Positions 1 through 6,060 are shown, counted from the stretch's first letter. The stretch: 9,200 nucleotides of DNA from a bacterium (GCA_021839785.1 JAKCAB010000542.1:763-9962), one strand, 5' to 3'. Translations and numbers: made by a program. Notes: a model not told the origin generated them from the sequence alone.

Positions 1-314
1 CCTTCCGCCGCTTCGGCCAGCGATTGCCAGCCTTCGTCGGTCTTGATGGCGCCTTTCTCGCCCTTCACGAATGCTTCCGTGGTGTTTTCGCCGAAGGTCA
101 TTTTGAGGCACACCAAGCCGTCCTTGGTCGCCATGCCTTCGACCGGGCCGGCCCGGAACCGGCCGCCGCCGCCGGCTTCGGTGGTGGCCTTCCAGGCGTA
201 GCCGCTGGAATCGGCGAGTTTCTTCGCCGCGGCCTTGATCTCGTCCTTGGCGTCTGCCGCGAGCAAGGAAGTCGCCAGCAGCGTCACCGCTCCGATCAGG
301 ATCTGTGTCTTCAT
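1..314 (-). CDS. Small secreted protein of unknown function, N-terminal part (runs off left edge)
   Basis: The reading frame is open from an ATG at 314 down to the left edge, giving 104 residues with the C-terminus missing. It begins MKTQILIGAVTLLATSLLAA, a typical signal peptide with cleavage expected near residue 20, so the protein is probably exported. The mature part is rich in Lys, Ala and Gly (for example AAAKKLADSSGYAW, then TEAGGGGRF) and has no catalytic motif that I recognise. The start is well supported by an AGGA ribosome binding site 8 bases upstream of the ATG, the best in the window. It follows the beta-propeller gene by 60 bases on the same strand with no terminator between, so the two may be cotranscribed. 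I know of similar secreted hypothetical proteins in Verrucomicrobiota and Planctomycetes but cannot name a function. Confidence 0.75.
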   Translation of the reverse strand, partial: MKTQILIGAVTLLATSLLAADAKDEIKAAAKKLADSSGYAWKATTEAGGGGRFRAGPVEGMATKDGLVCLKMTFGENTTEAFVKGEKGAIKTDEGWQSLAEAAE

Positions 315-374
315 GGGTTCTGTCCTTTTGTTTTGGTTTAACGATCTGCGCTTCACCGTCGGCCGCGGACCGGT

Positions 375-1724
375 TCAGTCCCCGGCCAGGCAGTAAAGGT
401 TTTGCATCCCGCGCAGGAACAGTTCGCGGCCCGCGATGGCCGGCGAGGCGTCGAACTGGTCGTCGAGGCGGTTGGTGGCCAGGATTTCGAGTTTGTCGGC
501 CGCCTTGATCACGAGCGTCGTGCCGTTGCGCCCAACGAGGTAAACCCGGTCGTGAGCGCCCACCGGCGAAGCATAGACGCCCGGCAACGCCTCCAGCCGT
601 TCCGCGTCGATCAACGCTTTGCCGGACTTGGCGTCGAAGCACGAGAGCAGGCCATTGTTGTTGGCGAGGAAGTAGAGCCGGTTGCCGTAAAGCAACGGCG
701 ACGGCACGTAAGGTGTACTCTTGTGGTGTTGCCAGACAATCGCGTCGCTGCCGGTGAGATCGCCCGTGCGGCCCAGCCGGATGGCGAGCAGGGAACTGCC
801 GCGAAAGCCGCTGATCGGGAAGACCAGTCCATCGCCGGCCACCGGCGTCGGGATGACGTTCTGCGTCATGCCGTCGCATTCCCAGAGCAGCTTGCCGGTG
901 TCCAAATCGTAACTGCGAATCTTGCGCGTCGCGGAGGTGATCACCTCGGTCCGGCCGTCGTGAGAAACGATCAACGGTGTCGCCCAGGAGGTGCCTTCCT
1001 CGCGGGGTTGGCGCCACAGCTCATGGCCGGAGTTGGTGTCGAACGCCGCGATAAAGCACGGACCTTCCTGGTCCCAGTTCACCACCAATTTGCCGCCGGA
1101 CAGCGCAGGCGAACTGCCTTCGCCAAACGCCATCTTGATCTGCATCCGGCCGAGGTCCTTCGACCACTTGAGATTGCCCTGGAAGTCCAGGCAGTACAGG
1201 CCGCGCGAACCGAAGTAGGCGAAAACGCGCTGGCCGTCCGTGACCGGCGACGCGGACGCGAAGGAACCCTCGGTTGGATGGTGTCCTTCGTGGGGGACTT
1301 GTTCGCTCAGCACCTTCTGCCAAACCGTCTGGCCGGTCCGACGATTCAGGCAAAGCAGGACAAATCGATAAGACTCGGTCGGTCGTTCAGTACTCATCCC
1401 GCCACCGCGTCCGCCGGTTGGGCGACTGGCGCCGGGCGCTTCCGCCGCAGGCGTCGCCTTCTGGCCGGTGGGGGTCGCGGTTTGGACGAACACGAGATCG
1501 TCCCAAACGATCGGCGTGCCCTTGCCGCGGCCGGGAATCGCGACCTTCCATTTCACGTTGCTGGTCTCGCTCCAGGTCACGGGTGGGTTGCCTTGCGGGG
1601 CGACGCCGGTCGCCAGCGGGCCGCGCCAGGCGGGCCAGTTGGCGGTCACAGCGTCCGCACCGACTGCCCGGGCGGAGAGCAGGCCGACGATCAAGAGGCA
1701 AAAGCCGGGAGTGAAGCGTTGCAT
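375..1724 (-). CDS. Secreted PQQ-binding-like beta-propeller repeat protein
   Basis: A 449-residue protein with a signal peptide (about residues 1-23, ending AVGA). The mature start contains WPAWRGP, the usual opening of secreted planctomycete and verrucomicrobial PQQ-like propeller proteins. Blade-type repeats of the form (T/S)G-x-x-x-W recur: TGQTVWQ near 130, NLKWSKDLG near 185, SGHELWR near 230 and TGKLLWE near 278, with several SP/TP-xxxxxxVF strands. The fold resembles BamB and the quinoprotein dehydrogenase propeller. However, I see no dehydrogenase active-site residues and no lipobox, so it is more likely a binding or scaffold protein in the periplasm or outside the cell than an enzyme. 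Residues about 82-118 form a Pro/Ala/Gly-rich insertion between strands, probably a flexible loop. No Shine-Dalgarno sequence is visible before the ATG. It lies downstream of the glycosidase on the same strand. Family assignment is firm; substrate and role are unknown. Confidence 0.9.
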   Translation of the reverse strand: MQRFTPGFCLLIVGLLSARAVGADAVTANWPAWRGPLATGVAPQGNPPVTWSETSNVKWKVAIPGRGKGTPIVWDDLVFVQTATPTGQKATPAAEAPGASRPTGGRGGGMSTERPTESYRFVLLCLNRRTGQTVWQKVLSEQVPHEGHHPTEGSFASASPVTDGQRVFAYFGSRGLYCLDFQGNLKWSKDLGRMQIKMAFGEGSSPALSGGKLVVNWDQEGPCFIAAFDTNSGHELWRQPREEGTSWATPLIVSHDGRTEVITSATRKIRSYDLDTGKLLWECDGMTQNVIPTPVAGDGLVFPISGFRGSSLLAIRLGRTGDLTGSDAIVWQHHKSTPYVPSPLLYGNRLYFLANNNGLLSCFDAKSGKALIDAERLEALPGVYASPVGAHDRVYLVGRNGTTLVIKAADKLEILATNRLDDQFDASPAIAGRELFLRGMQNLYCLAGD

Positions 1725-1846
1725 GGCGATTGGGGGAAGTTGGCCTGAATCACAGACCTATCGCCCCGGCGACACGAATCGCCTGGCGGTTTTCGGTTTC
1801 CTGTTGCGGGGACATGATGGTTGACCTGACCGAAGACGCCTCGCGC

Positions 1847-1915
1847 CCCGGTTTGGTTACCAAAGAAATTGATCTGAAGTCGGCCATGAGATTCCACGTC
1901 CCGGGCCCGGTTTGG
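1847..1915. promoter_or_regulatory. Repeat and dyad cluster upstream of the beta-propeller gene
   Basis: The 242-base gap between the glycosidase stop and the propeller start holds a 13-base near-perfect palindrome, TTTGGT-T-ACCAAA, at 1852-1864. The 10-mer CCCGGTTTGG occurs twice in direct orientation, at 1847-1856 and 1906-1915. The first copy overlaps the palindrome. This arrangement lies 120-190 bases before the propeller ATG and could be an operator region. No convincing -35/-10 pair was found, so the regulatory role is inference. Confidence 0.3.
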
Positions 1916-1939
1916 GTCGTTCACCGGCTGGTGGCGGGC

Positions 1940-1960
1940 GGCAGGTAATGGGGACCTGCC
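1940..1960 (-). terminator. Stem-loop just after the glycosidase stop codon
   Basis: GGCAGGT (1940-1946) and ACCTGCC (1954-1960) form a perfect 7-bp stem with a 7-base loop, starting 7 bases beyond the TAA of the glycosidase frame in the direction of transcription. There is no T-tract after it, so it is not a standard intrinsic terminator. It may be an RNA 3'-end stabiliser or a weak terminator separating the glycosidase from the propeller gene. Confidence 0.35.
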
Positions 1961-1966
1961 AGGCGG

Positions 1967-3199
1967 TTAGCGGGCCGTGCCTTTCCAAGTGAGCACCAAC
2001 AGCGACACCCCCTGCCGCGGCAGGCTGACGCGGAGGGCCGCCTGGCCGTCCACGATCTCGGCTTGGGCCGGTCCGCCGAGAACGGACAGCCGCCCGGCCT
2101 GTTCGAGCTGGCGGTACTGCCCGGCGGTCGGCTGCTGCGGCGAACCCAGGCGTTGCCAGGCGGTGAAGGCATTGCTGTGGTCCTGATCGATCCGGAAATG
2201 CTGAATCTGGGCCGAGCCTTTCGCCAACGGCAGACCGCTGGCGCTCAAGGTTACCTCCGCTGCCGCACCCGGTAGATCGTCATCGTGGTAATGCCAAACC
2301 AGCACGCACAGTTGGTCGTCGTCCCTGCTGGCGAGCGCGGCGACGTCCGGTTGGCCGCGCACGCCGCTCTTCAGCATCGTGTCGAGCGGCACGGCGGCAT
2401 CGCTGTGCACGGCCAGGCGCCGGCCGCGCATCTGGCTGAACATGCGAAACACGTTCAGCACCGGCTTGTCGATGCCGTTGCTGGCAAGCGAGCGGAACCC
2501 GACGAAGTAAGGCTGGTCCTCGAACTCGAAGGCCCACGTCAACGCGCCTTCGAAGTTCACGCCGTGGCGTTCTGCCAGGTCGAGCTTGCGGGCGAAACTC
2601 GCCGCCGTGTACGACGCGCACATCGTTCCGTTGCGATAGCCGAGCTGGGGTCCCTGGCAGGCGGCACAACCTTCGGGATCGGATTCGCCGAGGATGATCG
2701 GCGTGGCCTTCAACTCCGGGAACGACGCCACCAGCCGGAAACCTTCGTCGATGGTCTGGAGTTGGGCGGCGATGCCCATCCGCACGTGGCCATCCACGTA
2801 AGTGGGGGCGCCTTTGGCGTGGAACGAAACGAAGTCGAGCGGCGTGCCGATCCGGCCGGTGGCGTAGTTGGTGCCGCGCAGACAATGTTCGAGAAAGTCG
2901 CGGGTCCACTGGCCGCCGTGACCGGCGCTGTCCGGGCCGCCAACCCGGGCGGTCGGCAAGGCGTGGCGGACGCCGTCGATCGCGTAGTCGTGCAGCTTGC
3001 GAAACTCCGCAGGCGTGCCGCGCCAGTAGCCGATGTTCGCTTCGTTCCAGACTTCCCAGCACCAGCGCTCAACCTCGGCGCGGCCGTACTTTTCCACGCA
3101 ATGCCGGGTCCACTCATAGACGAGTTCGCCCCAACGGACGTAGTCCTTCGGCGGGTAAGCCCAGCCGGTGAAGATCTCGTCGTACTTGGCAGCGGGGGA
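1967..3199 (-). pseudogene. GH39-like glycoside hydrolase, C-terminal part downstream of the in-frame stop
   Basis: This 410-codon frame directly continues the upstream fragment (3203-3718) in the same phase. The frame is uninterrupted from the TGA at 3200-3202 to the TAA at 1967-1969. It contains the rest of the TIM barrel and a C-terminal beta-sandwich-like tail. Numbering the whole gene as 583 codons, the likely acid/base is Glu226 in WNEAN and the likely nucleophile is Glu345 in ILGESDPEG. Their spacing (119 residues) fits GH39 beta-xylosidases, in which the two glutamates are about 117 apart. The motif PPKDYVRWGELV just after the stop is typical of the family and shows that the coding frame continues. 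If translated alone it could start only at internal codons such as GTG 3097, without a signal peptide and without the first barrel strands, so it would probably be inactive. Family members cleave xylosides or related glycosides; the substrate here cannot be read from sequence. Confidence 0.8.
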
Positions 3200-3202
3200 T
3201 CA
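3200..3202 (-). other. In-frame TGA interrupting the GH39-like gene
   Basis: The codon after PEPYQHH is TGA, and the next codons read SPAAKYDEIFTGWAYPPKDY in the same phase, so a single substitution (TGG to TGA) explains the break with no indel. In relatives as I remember them, this position after PYxHx is Trp. TGA is used as the normal stop of the propeller, radical SAM, LOG and mqnD genes here, so a genome-wide recoding of TGA to Trp is excluded. A true nonsense mutation, an assembly or sequencing error, or stop readthrough remain possible. Confidence 0.8.
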
Positions 3203-3718
3203 GTGATGTTGGTACGGCTCGGGTTTGACCGAGAGATCCCGGGGCATGAAGCCGATCTCCACGTAAGGCTTCACGCCCCGTTGAAGGTATGTGTCGAAAA
3301 TGCCGTCCAGCAATTTCCAGTCATACATGGGGTGGCCTTGGGCATCCTCGCGATAAACGCCGGTGGAACCCCATTTCAAGGCGGGGGTGCCGTCGCCGGA
3401 GCAGAGCAGGTTGTGCGCGCGGAAATAGACGGATTGCGGCGCGAGTTCGCCCAGTTCGGCGATCAACCGCCGGCCATTCGTCAGGGTGGCGTAGTTCGGC
3501 TCGTCCGCGCCAAAGAACCGCCAGATGGCGCGAAGCGGCCCGGTGGGGTGCGCCGCGTCCACGCGGATGTTTACCGGGAAGGCGGTTGTGTCTGCGGCCG
3601 ACGCGCCCGGCAGGATGGACGCCAGACCGGCGCACGCCCAGGCGAGGGCCAGAATGGGGTCGTGAAGAATGCGAGCGCCAAAATGGGCGCGGTTCGTGGC
3701 GGGCAGGGGCGGCTTCAT
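3200..3718 (-). pseudogene. GH39-like glycoside hydrolase, N-terminal fragment with signal peptide
   Basis: The fragment encodes 172 residues from the ATG at 3718 to the in-frame TGA. Residues 1-42 are a signal peptide with a long N-region and a hydrophobic core (ALAWACAGLASIL), ending GASA before the mature ADTTAF, so export is expected. The mature part has family hallmarks of GH39 and related clan GH-A enzymes: FFGADEPNYATL near 69, then HNLLCSGDGTPALKWGS and YDWKLLDGIFDTYLQRGVKPYVEIGFMP, which form the first barrel strands and helices. The frame is open further upstream to 3877, but that would overlap the end of the radical SAM gene and adds an Arg-rich non-homologous stretch, so 3718 is preferred. 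A weak GGA lies 5-8 bases before the ATG. The fragment lacks both catalytic glutamates, so without readthrough it would be a truncated, inactive product. Confidence 0.8.
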
Positions 3719-3738
3719 CGGTGTCCGGCGGCACTGTC

Positions 3739-3758
3739 GCAGAACGCCCGAGTTCTGC
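3739..3758. promoter_or_regulatory. Inverted repeat (operator-like) upstream of the GH39-like gene
   Basis: GCAGAAC (3739-3745) and GTTCTGC (3752-3758) are perfect reverse complements separated by 6 bases. The dyad lies 21-40 bases before the glycosidase ATG, in the 74-base gap after the radical SAM stop. The position suits a repressor or activator site at the promoter of a carbohydrate gene. Equally, it could be an RNA hairpin at the 3' end of the radical SAM transcript; there is no T-tract. Confidence 0.35.
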
Positions 3759-3792
3759 CAGCGATTTGCACTTCGCCGCCGCGGGCGATGAC

Positions 3793-4815
3793 TCAGAAAA
3801 CTTCCGCGCGCAGGCCGGCGCCGGCGCGCACGGCGTGGGCGATGCGCGACAAGGCGCGGAGCGGCAGGTGGCGGCAATCCGGGTGCAGGGTGGGGCGCAT
3901 GGCCGAATAGACCTGCACCAGCGAGATCAGGGCGCCGGCCTCCTTGAGTTCGCGCAACCGCGCGACATACGCGGCGATTTCCTCATCGGTCGGCTCCTCA
4001 CCGCCCAGTTTGGGAAAGAGGCTCTGGATCACGATCGGCCGCTGGCGGGCGATCAGGAGGATGTTGGCGAGCACCTTATCGAGCGGCACCTTCGGCCGGT
4101 CCACCCGCTCGATGTAGGCGGTGGTGCCGCCGTCGAGCTTCAACCAGATCTCGTCCTTCGGCGTGAGCGCCCGCAGGCCGTCCTGGATGTTGGGTTGGTC
4201 CAACCCGGTGGCATTGGAAACCAGCACCACTTTGAAGAACGGAAAATCGCCGAGTGCCCGCACGTGCAGAACGGCCTGGACCGCCTCGCTGAAGTTCGGG
4301 CAGAGCGTGGGTTCGCCGTCGCCGCTCAGGGTGATGTGGCGGAGTTGCAGCAGTTCTTCCGGCAGGGATTGCAGGCCCGGCACGTCGTGGAGCTTGCCGT
4401 CGCGGACCAGCGCGAGCGTATGCTTGAGTTCCCGGACCATGACCGGCACGTCCAGGTGCGACTCGCGCGGCGGCACCTCGCGGTTCACCTCGCAGTAGAT
4501 GCAGTCGAAATTGCACTGTTTGTCGGGGTTCAGGTTGATCCCCACGGACAAACCGTGCGCCCGCGGCGACACCACGACATAGACGAAGCGGTTGTGCAGA
4601 AAATTGCGCGCGTAACCGAAAGCGGTTTCCCAGCGATTGCCGCCGGAGGGCGTTGGCATGGCCCGCTCTTCGATGGAATTTTCCCGACCCGGCGCTGCGG
4701 GCGAGCGCCCGGCGGACGGGCTCTCGCCGGGGGCGTTCGCGCGGGCAGGCGCGTCCCCCGGCCTGGCGTTTCCCAAGGCCGTGGCTGGTCCGTTCACATG
4801 CGCGTTGGATTGCAT
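3793..4815 (-). CDS. Radical SAM protein (COG0731-like Fe-S oxidoreductase)
   Basis: A 340-residue frame. The cluster-binding motif is C-NFD-C-IY-C (Cys101, Cys105, Cys108), the CX3CX2C of radical SAM enzymes, which bind a 4Fe-4S cluster and cleave S-adenosylmethionine. LSGDGEPTL near 163-171 is the SAM-binding GGE-type motif, in the form seen in COG0731 proteins related to the wyosine enzyme TYW1. The region NLNPDKQCNFDCIYCEVNRE is strongly family-like. The substrate is unknown, and I see no extra cysteine cluster typical of SPASM domains. Two starts are plausible. The ATG at 4815 has GAGG 6 bases upstream. The ATG at 4659 gives a 288-residue protein that begins close to the conserved region. 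The 52 residues between are Ala/Pro/Gly-rich and cover a strong DNA dyad, so they may be untranslated leader. Start uncertain, family sure. Confidence 0.88.
   Translation of the reverse strand: MQSNAHVNGPATALGNARPGDAPARANAPGESPSAGRSPAAPGRENSIEERAMPTPSGGNRWETAFGYARNFLHNRFVYVVVSPRAHGLSVGINLNPDKQCNFDCIYCEVNREVPPRESHLDVPVMVRELKHTLALVRDGKLHDVPGLQSLPEELLQLRHITLSGDGEPTLCPNFSEAVQAVLHVRALGDFPFFKVVLVSNATGLDQPNIQDGLRALTPKDEIWLKLDGGTTAYIERVDRPKVPLDKVLANILLIARQRPIVIQSLFPKLGGEEPTDEEIAAYVARLRELKEAGALISLVQVYSAMRPTLHPDCRHLPLRALSRIAHAVRAGAGLRAEVF
4700..4728. repeat. GC-rich imperfect palindrome near the radical SAM start
   Basis: Arms 4700-4711 and 4717-4728 pair as GGCGAG/CTCGCC, one mismatch, then GCCCG/CGGGC, around a 5-base loop. 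It falls inside the low-complexity N-terminal extension of the radical SAM frame. Such a dyad is more usual in leader or intergenic DNA, or in short dispersed palindromic repeats, than in a gene start. A genome search would show whether it is dispersed. Confidence 0.4.
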
Positions 4816-4870
4816 TGGCTGCCTCGCAACTCGCGGACACTATCCCGCCAGCGACGCCCCTGCCGCTGCC

Positions 4871-4903
4871 CGCCAATTGTGAAAGGATTATCATTAATTG
4901 GCG
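4871..4903 (-). promoter_or_regulatory. Perfect inverted repeat flanking a -10-like element upstream of the radical SAM gene
   Basis: CGCCAATT (4871-4878) and AATTGGCG (4896-4903) are perfect reverse complements 17 bases apart, at the only AT-rich spot of the region. Read on the minus strand, the interval contains GATAAT (4887-4892), five of six matches to the sigma-70 -10 box. A start of transcription there would leave about 65 bases before the radical SAM ATG at 4815. No well-spaced -35 box is seen (TTTACA lies too close), so this may be an activator-dependent promoter or an operator. Function is inference. Confidence 0.4.
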
Positions 4904-5006
4904 TGTAAAGCGGTGCCTCTGGACGCGTGGAGGCCCCTCGAAACGCCTCCCGCGAGGCCGGAATCGGGCTCCGGTAAGGTCCTGATTTCAGATGGGGCGC
5001 TACGCC

Positions 5007-5045
5007 GTGGCGGCGGCGCCGCGCGGTGCGGCAGCCCGCCGCCAC
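5007..5045. repeat. Strong GC stem-loop, 15 paired bases
   Basis: GTGGCGGCGG (5007-5016) pairs perfectly with CCGCCGCCAC (5036-5045). Inside, GCCGC (5018-5022) pairs with GCGGC (5028-5032) around GCGGT. The stem has only a 1-base and a 3-base unpaired side. There is no T-tract in either direction, so it is not a standard terminator. It could be a leader RNA structure of the DUF481 gene or a dispersed palindromic repeat. Confidence 0.5.
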
Positions 5046-5076
5046 CCGATCAGGACACTCCGGGGTTCCGGCCCGC

Positions 5077-5105
5077 TTGACGCCGACCGGGCAAGCCTGT
5101 ATGTG
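5077..5105 (+). promoter_or_regulatory. Possible sigma-70 promoter for the DUF481 gene
   Basis: TTGACG (5077-5082) is followed after exactly 17 bases by TATGTG (5100-5105). The -35 box matches five of six consensus bases; the -10 box matches only the first three. Transcription would begin near 5112 and give a leader of about 130 bases that includes the stem-loops at 5117-5157 and 5172-5187. Confidence 0.3.
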
Positions 5106-5116
5106 CGTCTCCCGGA

Positions 5117-5157
5117 TGTCCAGGCGTGTGTCCGCGAAACCGCGCTTCGCTTGGACA
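5117..5157 (+). other. Two-tier stem-loop in the presumed DUF481 leader
   Basis: TGTCCAGGCG (5117-5126) pairs with CGCTTGGACA (5148-5157) over ten base pairs, one of them G-U as RNA. Within it, CGCG (5133-5136) pairs with CGCG (5141-5144) around AAAC. The single G-U pair makes the stem stronger as plus-sense RNA than as DNA, in line with a role in the DUF481 transcript. I do not recognise a known riboswitch consensus. Confidence 0.4.
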
Positions 5158-5171
5158 ACTTTCCCCGCGGT

Positions 5172-5187
5172 GCCGGCAAAGGCCGGC
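5172..5187 (+). other. Short perfect hairpin upstream of the DUF481 start
   Basis: GCCGGC (5172-5177) and GCCGGC (5182-5187) pair perfectly around an AAAG loop. This lies about 50 bases before the GTG start. With the preceding two-tier stem it forms a structured leader. It may also simply be one unit of a GC-rich palindromic repeat. Confidence 0.4.
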
Positions 5188-5239
5188 GGGCGACGAAGGT
5201 TGGCGGGGATGAACAACGAAACCACTAATCAACGAATCA

Positions 5240-5998
5240 GTGCGAGCAGTGAGAGCAACATCAACAACACCCACGACCGTGGCGGTCCTCTCCGGCCTCG
5301 GCCTCGCCGCCATCGCCACCACTGCGCTGGCCCAGACGGCCGAAGCCCCCAAGGGCTGGAAGACCACGGCCCAGTTGGGCGCTACCCTCACGCGGGGCAA
5401 CACCGATACCACCACCGTCACCGCCGGCCTGAACACCGAGCGGAAATGGACCCGGGACGAGTTGGCTTTCGGAGCGGGAGTGACCTACGGCCAGGACCAC
5501 GGCACGGTGAACGCCTCCTCGGCCACCGGCTTTGGACAGTACAACCACCTGTTCACCGACCGGTTCTACGTCTATGGCCGCGTGGACGCCTTGCACGACG
5601 ACATCGCGTCGATCGCTTACCGCGTGACGATCGGCCCCGGTGCTGGCTACTACGTGCTCAAGAACGACAAGTTCACTCTGAGTGGCGAAGTCGGCCCCGG
5701 CTTCGTGGTGGAGAAACTATTCGGAGAGGACGAAAGCACCTATGCCACGATCCGGTTCGGCGAGAAGTTCACCTGGCAGATCAACAAGAATGCCAAACTC
5801 TGGCAGACCTTCGATTACCAGCCACGGGTGGACGACTGGGCTGAGTATGTGATGAACGCGGAAATTGGCGTTGCCACCAAGCTCACCGAGCATCTGGACC
5901 TCCGAGTGATTGCCCAGGATACCTACCGCAGCCGTCCGGCCACGGAGCGCAAGGAAAACGATTTCAAACTCATCGCCGGCGTGGGCTACACCTTCTAG
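5240..5998 (+). CDS. DUF481 family outer-membrane beta-barrel protein
   Basis: A 252-residue protein. An N-terminal signal peptide with a hydrophobic core (VAVLSGLGLAAIATTALA) ends near residue 31. The rest is made of alternating amphipathic strands rich in Gly and Tyr with aromatic ends, closing with LIAGVGYTF, a C-terminal Phe typical of outer-membrane barrels. GWKTTAQLGATLTRGNTDTTT at the mature start is the DUF481 signature, where salt-induced outer membrane proteins such as YdiY have a G-x-(S/T)xGN(T/S) pattern. Role in the cell is unknown for the family. No ATG is in frame: GTG at 5240 or GTG at 5249 must be used, neither with a good ribosome binding site. An ATG at 5209 has a G-rich lead but is in another frame. 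A strong intrinsic terminator follows 31 bases after the stop, so the gene is likely transcribed alone. Confidence 0.88.
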   Translation: MRAVRATSTTPTTVAVLSGLGLAAIATTALAQTAEAPKGWKTTAQLGATLTRGNTDTTTVTAGLNTERKWTRDELAFGAGVTYGQDHGTVNASSATGFGQYNHLFTDRFYVYGRVDALHDDIASIAYRVTIGPGAGYYVLKNDKFTLSGEVGPGFVVEKLFGEDESTYATIRFGEKFTWQINKNAKLWQTFDYQPRVDDWAEYVMNAEIGVATKLTEHLDLRVIAQDTYRSRPATERKENDFKLIAGVGYTF

Positions 5999-6029
5999 CC
6001 GCGGGCGGATCCTCCTCCTCGATTTGCGC

Positions 6030-6060
6030 AAGGGACGGGCGGCCGTCCCTTTTTGCTTTT
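6030..6060 (+). terminator. Rho-independent terminator of the DUF481 gene
   Basis: AAGGGACGG (6030-6038) pairs perfectly with CCGTCCCTT (6043-6051) around a GCGG loop, 9 bp, followed by TTTGCTTTT. It is oriented for plus-strand transcription, lies 31 bases after the DUF481 stop, and sits before the converging M16 peptidase gene. On the minus strand the hairpin lacks a downstream T-tract, so it acts in one direction. Confidence 0.9.

Larger units (their letters stand above)
4816..5239. other. Intergenic region between divergent radical SAM and DUF481 genes
   Basis: This 424-base stretch has short open frames on both strands, but none has a recognisable protein family, a good start or protein-like composition, so I call no gene in it. 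It contains an AT-rich inverted repeat near 4871-4903, a possible promoter at 5077-5105 and three stem-loops (5007-5045, 5117-5157, 5172-5187), listed separately. Promoters for both flanking genes should lie here. Confidence 0.6.

Noticed and set aside
402..1748. Long plus-strand open frame (448 codons) opposite the propeller gene
   Set aside because: It is an antisense shadow in high-GC DNA: Arg/Ala/Gly/Val-rich with no domain, while the opposite strand has a clear signal peptide and propeller repeats.
1730..1948. Short open frames on both strands (about 72-77 codons) in the gap upstream of the propeller gene
   Set aside because: No ribosome sites, no recognisable domain, and they span the repeated motifs; chance frames are expected at this GC content.
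3098..3199. A frameshift between the two glycosidase fragments
   Set aside because: The distance from the TGA to the downstream GTG at 3097 is a multiple of three and the intervening 34 codons encode family-like sequence, so the phase is unchanged.
3200..3202. Selenocysteine codon at the in-frame TGA
   Set aside because: The family residue here is not Cys, I see no convincing SECIS-like hairpin right after the codon, and GH39 selenoproteins are not known to me.
2285..4908. Two long plus-strand open frames (541 and 539 codons) opposite the glycosidase and radical SAM genes
   Set aside because: No recognisable family or signal; they mirror well-supported minus-strand genes and arise from GC bias in the third codon position.
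4794..5225. Minus-strand 143-codon open frame in the divergent intergenic region
   Set aside because: Arg/Pro-rich, no family resemblance, no good start, and it runs through all the stem-loops and dyads of the region.
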